Source: Bos javanicus (taxonomy: Eukaryota; Chordata; Mammalia; Artiodactyla; Bovidae). From it: 64,000 nt of DNA. The stretch is from contig NC_083883.1 of the NCBI RefSeq assembly GCF_032452875.1, forward strand, positions 50,280,698 to 50,344,697, read 5' to 3'. Shown piece after piece: positions 13,401 to 22,293 of the stretch (the stretch's first letter is position 1; each line of letters begins with the position of its first letter). A model generated the notes under the pieces. That model made no database searches and was not told where the DNA came from. It saw only the letters and a program-made list of their open reading frames with translations. The position numbers and the translations under genes were made by a program.

Positions 13401-15468
13401 GCACTGCTCCTGTGGGGGTGGAGCCGACTGCGACCCTGTCAGCGGGCAGTGCCTCTGCGTGGACGGCTACACAGGGCCCACGTGCCGGCAGGGTGAGTCG
13501 GGCTCGGGGCGGGGGGCGAGAGGGGGACAGGGTGCTCGTGGGGTCAGGCGAGTGGCACGAATGTCACCATCTGAGCGCGATGCCCAAGGTGTCTGCCTGG
13601 CCTCTGCTGGACAAAGTGTGGACCTTCCAGCCCCTGGACCGTGGGTGGGACTCAGCGTACAGCCAACCCAAGAGCAGCAGGCGTGGGCTCAAACTGCAGA
13701 GGGTGGAGACCCCTTGGGCAGGGCTGGGTGATCCAGTGTGGGTGGGCGCTGACACAGCCCCCCGCCACCCCTTCCTCACCCTGCATGTGTGAACCAGGGC
13801 ATGACAGTGTACCTATCCGAGGGTGCGTGTGTGCAGTAGCACAGGTGTGTGCTCCAGTCTTCCCAGCTGGCGCTAGTGGTAAAGAACCCATCTGCCAATG
13901 CAGGAGACATAAAAGAAGCGGGTTCAGTCCCTGGGTTGGGGAGATCCCCTGGAGGACGGCATGGCAACACACTCCAGTATTCCTGCCTGGAGAATCCCAT
14001 GGACAGAGGATCCTGGCGAGCTGAAGTCCATGGGGTCGCGAAGAGTCAGACACGATTTAGTGACTGAGCATGCAGCACGTGCTCCTGTCTTCATGCTGGC
14101 ACCTGTGTCTCCCAGCGTGTGTGTGTGTGTGTGCTTCTGTGCACACGGGCACTTCACTGCTTGCCTGTGCTCACGTGCATACGTGTGCCTGTGCACACCT
14201 ACAGGCAGGGTCAGGGGTGGTGATGGCACCGTGACCCCTCACCCCCGAAGCACTGGGGGAGCCTGCTTTTTGCAGGCAGAGCTTGGTGTGCCCCTGCTCC
14301 TCTGGCCACCTGTGCCCCTCTGGTGTGCCCTGGTCACCTCGCCCAGGCCCAGCCTGTTCCTGGGAAGCATTGTGTCTGCCAGGGGAGACCAGAGGCCGGC
14401 TTGGGGCCTGTGCCAGGCAGGCCTTGAGATGGGGTGATGGGGGAAGCAAGGGTGTGAGTGGAGATTCCAGGCTGGGATCCTTGACCTGGGGACCCCAGAC
14501 ATGGTCTTGATATTGTGAGTGCATCTTGTTGAGCCTCCCCAAGGCAGCCCTGGCCCCTAAGCGCCTTTAGGGGAGGGATCCCACCTCCCCAAGAGGAGGG
14601 GGTTGAGCAGATGGAGACAGAAACTTGTGGGGCTCGTGCTGGGACGAATGATGCCCACAGCGGCACCTGGTGGTTAAGTTTGGTACTGCACCAGAGGCAT
14701 TCTAGGCGGCCTTGCCGTTTACCCTGGGGTGGGGGTCGGTGGGCGTCAGGAACTGGGGCTGCCCCTGCCTGAGCCCTGCTGGGAAGGAGGACAGGAAGGG
14801 CCTCACTGCTCCTGCCCTGGAGTGGACCCCACAGGGCCTGCAGTGAAGCCCCTCTTCATCCAGTCCTAAGTCCTGCCTTCCCACCCTGTATATTGGTGGG
14901 GGGATGCTGTGCAGGGAGAGAGTGGGGGTCCCTGCAGCCTCGCTGCTCCGTGACTGCTGCCCACCCGAGGGAGGGGCACCAGCGTGTTTGTCTGCCTGCA
15001 GGTGGACCCTCCCAGCTCCCGGAGAGCCCGTCTCCAGCCCTGGGCCCAGGTAGGCGGGCCAGGGGCATCCCTGTGTTGCCAGGAGGGTGGCCCTTGCTGG
15101 TGTTACAGCCCCTTACCTGCAGACTAAGGCCAGAGGAGGGAGGGGGATCCAGCACTTGCATGTAATCTGGGTCCCCAGGGTGGCAGGGATTCTAAAACCT
15201 GAACCTCAGAGGTGAGTCAAGTCTGGAGCTGGAAGGACAGGAGAGGCAGCAGGAAGCCTGAGCCCAGGACTCAAAAGGCCTTGGAGAATTTCTGCCCACC
15301 CCAGGGCTGACCTGCTTCTTTCCTTCCCCTGCAGCGGCCCTACAACCAGCTTCCCACCAGACCCAGGCTCAGCAGCAGCCTAGAGAAGCACTAGCTCAGG
15401 GGCAGCCCCCACTGAGGCTTGGCTCCCAGGGGCCACTGAGGGGACCTGGGGGCTTTGGTGTCCACTGA
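1314..15468 (+). CDS. MEGF6: MEGF6 (multiple EGF-like domains 6), 3' part: 24 exons joined
   Basis: MEGF6 is a large extracellular protein built of EGF and laminin-type EGF repeats; its molecular role is poorly defined. Here 22 exons of 126-135 bp each encode one repeat with eight cysteines, and two further exons encode a short Pro/Gln-rich tail. Every intron between the repeat exons is phase 1, with AG acceptors and GT donors, so the joined frame stays open for 1,012 codons to a TGA. The repeat pattern is CPxGxxGxxCxxxCxCxxGxxC, then xxxxGxCxCxxGxxGxxC. The signal peptide and N-terminal repeats lie upstream of the window. The assignment rests on the repeat architecture, on neighbouring ARHGEF16 and PRDM16 in the conserved order, and on a tail (GGPSQLPESPSP) resembling human MEGF6 as I remember it. 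MEGF10/11 are less likely because no transmembrane segment follows the repeats. Confidence 0.9.
2126..2260 (+). CDS. MEGF6: MEGF6 window exon 2 (EGF repeat)
   Basis: 135 bp, eight cysteines, reading ACPPWAFGPGC to CACKAGFRGEWCQD. Two extra codons sit in the loop EQQNTRAC, so it is longer than the usual 129 bp. The donor is G|gtgagt. Confidence 0.92.
2275..2640 (+). repeat. G-rich minisatellite, about 20-21-bp unit
   Basis: Imperfect tandem units of the form GGGGAGAGGGACAGGCCCCA fill most of the 421-bp intron between MEGF6 window exons 2 and 3. Units vary by GGGGAC/GGGAAAG substitutions and short deletions. The long open frames across it are a by-product of the repeat. Confidence 0.9.
2682..2816 (+). 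CDS. MEGF6: MEGF6 window exon 3 (EGF repeat)
   Basis: 135 bp, eight cysteines, starting ECQPDFFGPGCRQACTC. The usual Cys-x-Cys at positions 6-7 is widened to ECGKQC, which explains the two extra codons. Its flanking introns both carry G-rich minisatellites. Confidence 0.9.
3019..3090. repeat. (TG)n-rich microsatellite
   Basis: GTGTGTGTGTGTATACACGC followed by a longer run of TG dinucleotides interrupted by CG, within the MEGF6 intron. Confidence 0.9.
5078..5440 (+). repeat. G-rich minisatellite (GGGGGCAGGTG-type units)
   Basis: Dozens of degenerate GGGGGCAGGTG(C/A)A-like units lie in the MEGF6 intron just upstream of window exon 4. The sense strand is extremely G-rich with many runs of four or more G, so it is G-quadruplex-prone. 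Confidence 0.9.
5507..5632 (+). CDS. MEGF6: MEGF6 window exon 4 (EGF repeat)
   Basis: 126 bp, one codon shorter than usual because the loop CSCGDAPC is reduced; all eight cysteines remain. Acceptor cccctag, donor G|gtgagt. Confidence 0.92.
6164..6295 (+). CDS. MEGF6: MEGF6 window exon 5 (EGF repeat)
   Basis: 132 bp, eight cysteines, starting DCPEGRWGLGC. Cysteines 3 and 4 are spaced ICPPC instead of CxC. The acceptor ttgctag follows a short GT run. Confidence 0.92.
6389..6517 (+). CDS. MEGF6: MEGF6 window exon 6 (EGF repeat)
   Basis: 129 bp, eight cysteines, ACPAGWFGPGC to CAPGWTGLSCQR. The donor G|gtagcg is a weaker match to consensus than in the other exons. The preceding intron is only 93 bp. 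Confidence 0.92.
6609..6740 (+). CDS. MEGF6: MEGF6 window exon 7 (EGF repeat)
   Basis: 132 bp, eight cysteines, ACDSGHWGPDC to CEAGYVGPRCEQ. The donor is C|gtgagt, giving Arg across the junction. The preceding intron is 91 bp. Confidence 0.92.
6766..6845. repeat. CA/TG-rich alternating tract
   Basis: Alternating purine-pyrimidine stretch (ACACGCATGTGCACATGTGT and similar) in the intron after MEGF6 window exon 7. It is a degenerate microsatellite. Confidence 0.8.
7264..7392 (+). CDS. MEGF6: MEGF6 window exon 8 (EGF repeat)
   Basis: 129 bp, eight cysteines, RCPQGYFGPGC to CHAGWRGTFCER. Acceptor ctcag, donor G|gtgagc. Confidence 0.92.
7491..7619 (+). CDS. MEGF6: MEGF6 window exon 9 (EGF repeat)
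   Basis: 129 bp, eight cysteines, ACPAGFFGVDC to CPAGRQGPRCAQ. The donor A|gtgcgt follows CAGA; the preceding intron is 98 bp. Confidence 0.9.
7793..7921 (+). CDS. MEGF6: MEGF6 window exon 10 (EGF repeat)
   Basis: 129 bp, eight cysteines, starting TCPAHMFGHNC. It contains HNCS, a possible N-glycosylation sequon (Asn-Cys-Ser, a rare form). Donor G|gtaagc. Confidence 0.92.
8313..8441 (+). CDS. MEGF6: MEGF6 window exon 11 (EGF repeat)
   Basis: 129 bp, eight cysteines, ACPEGLYGEDC to CPEGWAGLACEK. Donor G|gtgagt. Confidence 0.92.
8695..8823 (+). CDS. MEGF6: MEGF6 window exon 12 (EGF repeat)
   Basis: 129 bp, eight cysteines, ECLPGVFEVGC to CPAGWTGDKCQS. It lacks the usual Gly before cysteine 6 (DPHTVHC). 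Acceptor tctgcag. Confidence 0.92.
9035..9163 (+). CDS. MEGF6: MEGF6 window exon 13 (EGF repeat)
   Basis: 129 bp, eight cysteines, SCPEGTFGVRC to CPPGWRGSRCES. Acceptor gccacag, donor G|gtgaga. Confidence 0.92.
9283..9411 (+). CDS. MEGF6: MEGF6 window exon 14 (EGF repeat)
   Basis: 129 bp, eight cysteines, ACPPGWFGEAC to CPPGFTGPSCEQ. Donor G|gtgggt; the preceding intron is 119 bp. Confidence 0.92.
9563..9694 (+). CDS. MEGF6: MEGF6 window exon 15 (EGF repeat)
   Basis: 132 bp, eight cysteines, ACPPGTFGERC to CAPGYHGAGCQQ. One extra residue sits in the loop CPGENQAC. Donor C|gtgagt. Confidence 0.92.
9799..9927 (+). CDS. MEGF6: MEGF6 window exon 16 (EGF repeat)
   Basis: 129 bp, eight cysteines, RCPPGRFGPGC to CPAGFLGTDCSL. 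The preceding intron is 104 bp. Confidence 0.92.
10474..10602 (+). CDS. MEGF6: MEGF6 window exon 17 (EGF repeat)
   Basis: 129 bp, eight cysteines, ACPHGRFGPGC to CPPGRTGVHCEH. Acceptor cccggcag, donor G|gtgaga. Confidence 0.92.
10603..11680 (+). other. MEGF6 intron, 1.1 kb
   Basis: Unique, moderately GC-rich intronic sequence; no exon, RNA gene or clear repeat recognised. Confidence 0.6.
11681..11809 (+). CDS. MEGF6: MEGF6 window exon 18 (EGF repeat)
   Basis: 129 bp, eight cysteines, GCPQNRFGVNC to CGLGWTGPHCEL. It carries a possible N-glycosylation sequon NGS. Acceptor tccctag. Confidence 0.92.
12050..12178 (+). CDS. MEGF6: MEGF6 window exon 19 (EGF repeat)
   Basis: 129 bp, eight cysteines, ACPAGRYGAAC to CGPGFYGQACEH. 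The donor T|gtgagt gives Ser across the junction. Confidence 0.92.
12406..12534 (+). CDS. MEGF6: MEGF6 window exon 20 (EGF repeat)
   Basis: 129 bp, eight cysteines, SCPPGFHGPGC to CPAGLHGQFCER. Donor G|gtaagt, a perfect consensus. Confidence 0.92.
12625..12753 (+). CDS. MEGF6: MEGF6 window exon 21 (EGF repeat)
   Basis: 129 bp, eight cysteines, GCEPGSFGEGC to CPPGRTGTTCDL. The preceding intron is 90 bp. Confidence 0.92.
13364..13492 (+). CDS. MEGF6: MEGF6 window exon 22 (last EGF repeat)
   Basis: 129 bp, eight cysteines, GCRRGFFGPGC to CVDGYTGPTCRQ. This is the last EGF repeat of the protein. Donor G|gtgagt. Confidence 0.92.
13493..15001 (+). other. MEGF6 intron, 1.5 kb
   Basis: Contains a Bov-tA-type SINE near 13.86-14.07 kb and short GT/CA tracts near 14.11-14.18 kb; the rest is unique. 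No further EGF exon seen. Confidence 0.7.
13857..14072 (+). mobile_element. Bov-tA/BovA-type SINE
   Basis: tRNA-derived ruminant SINE with diagnostic phrases GGTAAAGAACCCATCTGCCA, GATCCCCTGGAGGA, CCAGTATTCCTGCCTGGAGA and TCGCGAAGAGTCAGACACGA. Sense orientation relative to the plus strand. Confidence 0.92.
15002..15049 (+). CDS. MEGF6: MEGF6 window exon 23 (C-terminal linker)
   Basis: 48 bp, phase 1 at both ends, encoding GGPSQLPESPSPALGP, which resembles the post-EGF tail of human MEGF6 as I recall it. Acceptor ctgcag, donor G|gtaggc. Confidence 0.75.
15335..15468 (+). CDS. MEGF6: MEGF6 terminal coding exon and stop codon
   Basis: Follows the pyrimidine tract and gcag acceptor at 15331-15334. 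The in-phase reading gives ALQPASHQTQAQQQPREA and continues to TGA at 15466-15468, so the tail is Gln/Pro/Gly-rich and ends GGFGVH. In the +1 frame a TAG at 15392-15394 sits where the human protein appears to stop, so the C terminus may differ by a one-base indel. The exon is well supported; the exact tail is less certain. Confidence 0.65.
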
Positions 15469-16845
15469 GGAGGGACGTGTGGGGGCCAGGACTCCGGCCC
15501 CACCCTGGTCTCCGAGGCCTGTGGACAGTGGTGCAACCTTCCGCTCCGCAAGGATCTTCTGACCACGAGGATGGAGGCCCTGCCTGGCCTGCGCTGAGGA
15601 TCATAGTGTGGAGAAAGCCCCACCTGCCATGCCCCCGGGGTGAGACTGCAGGCAGATGCAGGGGCAGGTGCGGGCATGGGGCCCTTCCTTGGAGCAAGTT
15701 CTTCTGGTGCTAGGCCTTGAACTGCTGCAGTTCAGTCTGTTTACCTGGAAACAGATGCTGGTGCTAGGCCGGGCCATATTTATGGAAGGTATTTATGGGC
15801 AGCCAGACCCTGGGCACTGGAGGGCTGCCTGCCTGCTGCCCCACCTAGGAGGCCTTGACTCAGGCCTCTGGGTGGGGCTTCGGTACCCTGTGAAACCCAG
15901 TAAGTTAAGAAAGGAGCAGCTACTTCTTCGAGGCCTGTGTGCTTGCTGCTTTGTACAGGCTCCGTGTGGTGCCCTCCTGGGACCACTGGCATGAGTGACC
16001 TGACCAGAGAGGCCCGTGAGGCCCCTGGGCCTCCCTGGGTGCCACACAAGCAGTCAGGGTTTATCCTGGTTCCCAGTGCTCTTGAGGGCATGGAGCCCAG
16101 AGACCCTCCAAGTGCTGGCAACAGCCTGTATATGGGACGTGTGGTCCCCAGAGGAGAAGAGCAGGGTGCTGCTAAGGGCAGCTTGGGTGTCCCCTACTCC
16201 TCCCCCTGCCCTGTCTTCAGGGTAGAACCAGGGGAGATGGTTGGACCCAGATTGTCACACGGGACACTTAGGTCTGGGCTGGAGCCCCCTCTCCCCTCCA
16301 GCATGAGCCCAGGTAGCTGATTGCTCCAGGCGCAAAGAATCTCATGGGGCAAAGCAGGGTGGGTTCTCGTAAACCCTGTCCCCTTAGATGGACAGCGAGT
16401 GGACAAGCAGTAGCAGATGAAACCGAGTTAATGGGCCACTGTTTTAAGACTTTGAGGTATATAAATAGAATCCATATCCCAGAAAGTGTCATGGACAGTG
16501 CAGGGATAATGGGATGCAGGTCAAGAAGGACCATCGTCAGGACTGGGCTTGGAGCGTGTGGAGGCTGGAGTTGCTGAGGGGTGGGAGGTGGGGAGGGTGG
16601 CAGGAATCTAGCCAAATACCAGGTTTTACAGCTCAGGACCCTCCCAGGAGGCATCAGGGAGGCAGAGAGAGAGAAGATACAAAGGAAAGGTTAGTGGAAA
16701 AGGATGAGGGAAGTGTTAGCACTTCTGAGGCCCTAGAAAAAGAAGGGAAAAACCATCGACACAAAGCACCAAGCTCTCAGGTCTAAGTTGGATGATCTCA
16801 GATCGAAAGTGCTCATACTGGAAATAAAATTTAAAACATTTTAAA
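15469..16845 (+). other. MEGF6: MEGF6 3' UTR (predicted)
   Basis: Unique sequence from the stop codon to the first canonical AATAAA on the plus strand at 16823-16828. The end point is inferred from that signal alone. Confidence 0.4.
16823..16828 (+). terminator. Candidate MEGF6 poly(A) signal AATAAA
   Basis: First canonical AATAAA downstream of the MEGF6 stop, giving a 3' UTR of about 1.4 kb. The neighbourhood is AT-rich; no transcript evidence is available here. Confidence 0.4.
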
Positions 16846-17199
16846 GCCATTGTCTAAGGAATTTAAAGAATTTTAGTAGCAAAGAGAGACTCTAAAACGT
16901 CCAGAGAAAGCAAACAGGAGTCAGAGTGACAGCAGTCGCTGCAGCAGAAACACTGAAGCGAGAAGGCAGTGATGTCAGTTTCCGGGTGTCGAAGAAAAGA
17001 CGCTGAAACTTGAATTTCACGGCCTTCAATCGTGTGTCCTGCTAAACTGTCCTTGAGGAGAAAAGTGGACATTATTCCTGGGTGTCCACAGCCTCAGTGG
17101 GCACCATGTGAGAACCACACTTGAAATTACATTCAGAGGAAGTTTTCCATTAAGAATGGAAAGCATGAGATAATCATTATGTTTCTCATATGACCTAGT

Positions 17200-17246
17200 G
17201 ATTTGTTGTTTAGTCGCTTAATTGTGTCCGACTCTTTTTGCAACCG
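17200..17246 (-). mobile_element. Short BovB/BovA 3'-end fragment
   Basis: TTGTTGTTTAGTCGCTTAAT and GTGTCCGACTCTTTTTGCAA match the terminal segment shared by BovB and derived SINEs, antisense, just upstream of a longer BovB copy. Confidence 0.7.
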
Positions 17247-17329
17247 GCCCCCAACCTAGAGATTAAGAGAATGAAAACAGGCACCAGGAAGCCAGGTGAG
17301 GTGGAGCAGAGGAAGGGAGAGACACTGGT

Positions 17330-18060
17330 CTTGTTCACTCGCTAAGTTGTGTCTGATTCTTTGCCACCCCATGGACTGCAGCATGCCATGCTTCCTTCCC
17401 TGTCCTTCACAATTTCCAGGAGTTTGCTCAAATTCATGTCCATTGAGTTGGTGATGCTATCCAACCGTCTCATCCTCTGCTGCCCTCTTCTCCTTTTGTC
17501 TTCAATCTTTCCCAGGATCAGGGTCTTTTCCAATGAGTTGTTTCTTCGCATCTGGTGGCCAAAGTATTGGTGCTTCAGCTTCAGCATCAGTCCTTCCCGT
17601 GAATATTCAGGGTTGATTTCCTTTAGGATTGACTAGTTTATCTTGCTGTCCAAGGGACTCTTAAGAGTCTTCTCCAGCATTACAGCTTGAAAGTATCAGT
17701 TCTTTGGCGCTCAGCCTTCTTTGGTGCAATTCTCACTTCTATACATGACTACTGGAAAAACCATAGCTTTGACTAGATGGACCTTTGTCAGGAAAGTGAT
17801 GCCTTTGCTTTTTAATATGCTATCTAGGTTTGTCATAGCTTTTCTTCCAAGGAGCAAGTGTTTTTTGATTTCATGCCTGCAGTCACCATCCACAGTGATG
17901 TTGGAACCCAAGAAAATAAAGTCTGCCACTGTTTTCATTTTTTCCCCATCTATTTGCCATGAAGTGTTGGGACCAGATGCCATGACATTAGTTTTCTGAA
18001 TGTTGAGTTTTAAGCCAGCTTTTTCTCTGGTCAGAGGCAGCCAAACCCTCATGTAGACTG
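17330..18060 (-). mobile_element. BovB (RTE-type) LINE fragment, antisense
   Basis: About 730 bp of BovB in reverse orientation, from the 3' end (CACTCGCTAAGTTGTGTCTG) into the reverse-transcriptase C-terminal coding region. Broken minus-strand frames give LKLNIQKTNVMASGPN. Degraded by frameshifts and stops. Confidence 0.92.
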
Positions 18061-19087
18061 GACTCGATAAGGTACTGTGACCTCCACAGAAGTACTAATA
18101 GGTTTAACTTTGAAACTGGAGGAAATGTCATCTCTCTAATGGAAGGCAGGGAAGGAGGAAGAGTCAAGCAGAATAAGTAGGTGAAAGCCTAATTGAAATG
18201 GTTACAGATGATCAAAATCAGGCCCCTAGACTGCATTAAACATTCTTCAACATTTTATTGATAAAACACATACCTGGAAGGACAGAAATATAAACATCCA
18301 AAGAAAACCAAAAGCTGGACGATGAGTTTTGATATTTTAGAACGGTGTGTACAAAGCATAGTACTTGACTGTATGTAAATATCTTCATATGCATGCGTGA
18401 AACACAGGCTCAGAGACTCACAAAGCAGTGGTGGGTTTACCAGATGGAAATAATTAAACTGGTGATTTTCAATGTGCTATTTATTAATACAAAAGCAAGA
18501 CACAGCAATGATAACATTTTAATTACCTTTATACACATGATATATATGCCTATATTCATTTATTTATATTTGTACATATACACATCTGTATTTAGGTCTA
18601 TAAATTTCATACTCAACCAACAGAAAATAATGGAACATTTAACAAAAATTTCTTCTTTGAACAGTAATAAAGAAGAAAATTTAACACGGTTGATAATTTT
18701 TTTAAAACATTAAGCAAGAAAAAAATGCAGAGGGTGGGAAAGTTAACTACAGACACAGAGAGTCAGATGTAAAAGGGAATATTATGAACAACTAGGTACC
18801 GTCACCGCCCCAGGAGGGCTGGATCATAAGTTGGTGGAGGGGCTGGGCCGGACCCCTGAGACAGGAACTTGTCTGATGTGAGTTGTCCCAGAAATACTAA
18901 GTAGAGGAAACTCGATTCATTTCAGGAGGGCAGTACCAACCGGCTTCTCCAACAGGTGAGGGCAGTACGAGAAAAGAAATGTACAGATGTGTATGCAGAA
19001 AGGCTAAGTAAAATACCAGCTACTCAAAAATATTAAAAGAATAACATCCACTTGATCCAAAGGGACTGGGATTTGATGGAAACACAA

Positions 19088-19203
19088 GGCGGGGACTGCC
19101 CTGGCGGCCCAGGGGTTAGGACTCCGTGCTCCCACGGCAGGGGACCCCGGTCGGGGAACTGACATCCCACGTGCCGCAGAGCATGGCCAAAATAAATACA
19201 CGC
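19088..19203 (+). mobile_element. CHR-type tRNA-derived SINE
   Basis: GGGGACTGCCCTGGCGGCCC, TTAGGACTCCGTGCTCCCAC and GGTCGGGGAACTGACATCCC, then GCCGCAGAGCATGGCCAAAA, follow the cetartiodactyl CHR-type SINE consensus. Confidence 0.8.
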
Positions 19204-19349
19204 ATTTATCTAGAGCAAATAGAAAAAAGCCACACAAGGACTTTAACATCAGAAAATGTGCCCAGGTGTTTGGGTGAGATGAGTCATGAGTCTGGATAGA
19301 AGCGGAAAGAGCATTTGGTAGAGCTCGGCACCCCTTTCTTTTTTGAAAA

Positions 19350-19500
19350 AAAATTAATTAGTTTAATTGGAGGCTAATTACTTTACAATATTGTAGTGTT
19401 TTTTCCCCATACATTGACATTAATCAGCCATGGGTGTACATGTGTCCCCCATCCTGAACACCCCTCCCGCCTCCCTCCCCATCCCATCCCTCTGCACCTT
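19350..19500. mobile_element. Ruminant interspersed repeat, probably L1-derived
   Basis: TTTAATTGGAGGCTAATTAC, TTTACAATATTGTAGTG and GCCATGGGTGTACATGTGTC recur widely in ruminant genomes. I believe it is part of an L1 element, but the family assignment is uncertain. Confidence 0.6.
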
Positions 19501-21594
19501 TTTGATGAAAGTTCCTAGAAAACAGATACAGAGAGGCGCTTTCTCGATGATGGCTGCGTGCCAAGAATCTTCTGCGAGTAGAGCTGGGCAGGCGATGGAT
19601 TCCGGGTCTCGGTCCCAGGAGGCCGCCCGGGGCTCCTTGTCCCCTCTCTGGGCTCCTGCCTCCCCTCCCCCATTACTGGTCTCCACAGCCCTGAAGTGAC
19701 AGCCTGTTTCCATCCCAGGACTGGGGGCGGAGGCTTGGCTTGAGTCATGCTGGGCCACTCAGACAGGACTTGTGTCAGGCCCGATAACCCTTGTGGGAAG
19801 AATGAAGATATTCCCTCAAAGGTGGAGAATCAGATCATCATTCACTCCTCCTGACCCCAGCAGAGCCTAGGAGACCCCAGGACACGGCCCTGGCTTAGAC
19901 AAAGAACTAAGAGGTGTCGGGCCTGTGGGGAAAGGGAGAGGGCAGGAGACAGGTGACCAGGATTTAACTTTGGCAAAGTGGGCTGTGAAATCATAGACAT
20001 GATAGGAGGCACACAAAAGCTGTAAAAATATATAGTTCTTCAATGCCACTAGTAAACAGAATACAACATAAGATTCCACTTGGCAACAGGCCCCAGAAAC
20101 GCCAGAATGTATCTGGTGAAAAGATGTGAAGCCCTTCATAGTTACAGAAGATCTCGGGGTCAGCCTTCAAGTCCACTGGGTTCCAGTGACCAGGAGGATG
20201 GGTGGCAACTGTGGGAGTGGATGGGGTGTGTGGCACAGACAGGGGTCCCATGTCAGGACCTGTGTCCACTTCGCAGAAGAAAACCAGCTGAGGTTGCAGA
20301 CCCCAGGTCCGTGACCGAGGACGTGCCTCAGAGCTTTTCCATTGTACCAAAAACGTGCCTGGAAAAGGATGGGTGGGGGCTGGCCCGCCCACCTGAGAGT
20401 CGGGAAGAGAAGGGGCAGGGGTGCTGCTTACACAGCGGCTCTGTCCACCCACTTCTGCCAAGGGTGCACACGTGCGTGCACACACACACACCCTTGCTCT
20501 TCACCCTGGTCACCAGACTGCCCCCCAGCAGCTCCAAGAAAACAGTAGGGTTGGCTCACAGGTAGGAAAATGGAGCCCCTAGATTCCCACCTGTCCAAGG
20601 GGGAGGAGCTGGGCCTGATCTCTGGTGACCCCTCCCCCCATGATCATGCCTCTCACACTGAGCCTGGCCCCGCACCATCCTGCAGATGCCCTGCTCAGGA
20701 TGGCCCTTCCAGCTGCCGGAGGCCCCGTTTCAGCTGCTGGAGGCCGGGCAGGTCACCTTGGAGGTTAAAGGAAGGAGCTGCCCCTCCCTCCTGGTGTGGA
20801 ACACCCCAACCACGAGGTTCTGTGGGCGGGGCCTGGATGACCTCCACCCTGCTCAGGCCACTGCCGGCCTTCCTCCTGCAGCCAGCCCCAGGGATGGATG
20901 GGACAGAGGGCGGGTCTCCCCCAGTCACCCTCTTCTGGTCGCGCCAGGGATCCACACCCCGGCTGTCATAAGGACGACAGGGCCCCAGCAGGGCTCTGGC
21001 AGATCGTCAGAACACTGGGAGCCCCCACCCCAAGGACAGCACTGGCAGGGCCCAGAGAAGCACTGAGCATGGGCTGGGAACTGGGAGGGCTGGCAGGGGG
21101 CTTCCCAGGAGAGTGGACCTATCCTTCTCGCACCTAGCCCAGCAGCACCCTGCCACCAGCTGGCCATCACCCTCTCCTGGGGAGCAGGACACTTCTCCCC
21201 CTGCCCCGAGGCCAGGCCAGCACACCTCTGCCCAGCTGCAAGTACCAGGGGGTCCTTGGCGAGCAGACTGGCTGAGAAGTGGGGCCATTAAGGGAGGTGA
21301 GGGATGAGGGGACACCCTAGTGGGGCTCTGCCACAGGTTCTGCCATGTCCCTGAGTCCCCAGACCCACTGAACAGGCTCAGCTTCAAGGGGCTTCCTGGG
21401 AATGGCCCTGCCTATGACGTTCCAGGTGGACAGATGGGCAGGGCCAAGGATGGCACAGGGTGACCATGAATGTGGGCCCAGACAAGCTCCCGGGGCCCAG
21501 CACAGGTGAGCACACACAGGGGGCCCAGTTCCGGCCCGTGGGAATTTTGCAGGGACTGCTGTAGCCTTTGCTGGGGCTCACAAATGTGCAAATC

Positions 21595-22153
21595 CAGGTG
21601 TTAAAGAACTACTTTAATGCCTCAAGGTCACAGCTTCAGTGCTGGCACCGCAGGGTCACCTCCTCCAGTTGGCCCACCTCTGGGAACACGGGGCAGCCCT
21701 GGGCATTTAGGCTGGGGCAGGACAGGCGTGGGAGGGAGATCCCTCCAGGTGATTCCCGCTCTTCTCAGGGCCATCTGCCTCGATCACACACCCACCGCCT
21801 CACTGCCCCCTGGGGGCACGGGGGACAGGACGGGGCAGCCAGGAGCTGGGGGAGGGTGAGGCCAGTGAGCAGGTCAGGCAGGGCTCCTCCCGGGGACACA
21901 GCCTGGGGCCGGGGCTGGCTTGGCTCCTGAGCTCGCCTGGAGGAAGCTGCCCTGGAGGAAGCTGCCCCGAGGACGCGTGACCATCCTCCTTGGAAGTGTC
22001 CAGAGCCCATGCTGCAGCCTACAGGGCCTTGGGCCTTTCAGGCCCCAGGGGCCGGCCCACCGCACTCCACAGGAACAGGCGGGGCCGCTTGATGGAGTGT
22101 GGACTGACGCTGCACGGCCGCAGCCCGGCCTGGCGAGGTGCCGGCAGACCCAG
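21595..22153 (-). other. ARHGEF16: ARHGEF16 3' UTR (predicted)
   Basis: From the TAG to just past an ATTAAA on the minus strand, about 0.55 kb. GC-rich with no in-frame continuation. Confidence 0.6.
21613..21618 (-). terminator. Candidate ARHGEF16 poly(A) signal ATTAAA
   Basis: Minus-strand ATTAAA, the commonest variant signal, is the first plausible hexamer downstream of the stop codon. Confidence 0.5.
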
Positions 22154-22293
22154 CTACACGTCCGTCTCCACACGCAGCCGCTCCATCCTGCGCACGTTGC
22201 CCTCCACGGCCACGCGGCTGGTGATGCTCCGGGCGAAGTCCTCGGGGAACCAGCCTGTCTCTCCATCCCGCAGCCTCTCGCCATAGAGCCATC
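22154..22293 (-). CDS. ARHGEF16: ARHGEF16 last coding exon (SH3 end, PDZ ligand)
   Basis: 140 bp including the stop at 22154-22156. It reads WLYGERLRDGETGWFPEDFA and ends RRMERLRVETDV. The WLYGE and GWFPEDF motifs are SH3 ligand-binding and core elements. The last four residues, ETDV, match the S/T-x-V PDZ-binding consensus. The acceptor is ggatccag. Confidence 0.97.

Larger units (their letters stand above)
16846..21594. other. Intergenic region between convergent MEGF6 and ARHGEF16
   Basis: AT-rich and repeat-rich, with BovB, a CHR-type SINE and an L1-like repeat. The remainder (for example 18.1-19.0 kb and 19.5-21.5 kb) is unique sequence with no conserved coding exon that I can recognise. 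A short (CA)n lies near 20,478-20,491. Confidence 0.65.

Noticed and set aside
13857..14072. tRNA-like sequence (also in the other Bov-tA copies)
   Set aside because: These are tRNA-derived SINEs, without a complete cloverleaf or terminator of a working tRNA gene.
14647..14668. CTCF-like motif on the minus strand (ACCACCAGGTGCCGCTG)
   Set aside because: One core GGC position is broken (GTGCC), so it is weaker than the two motifs reported.
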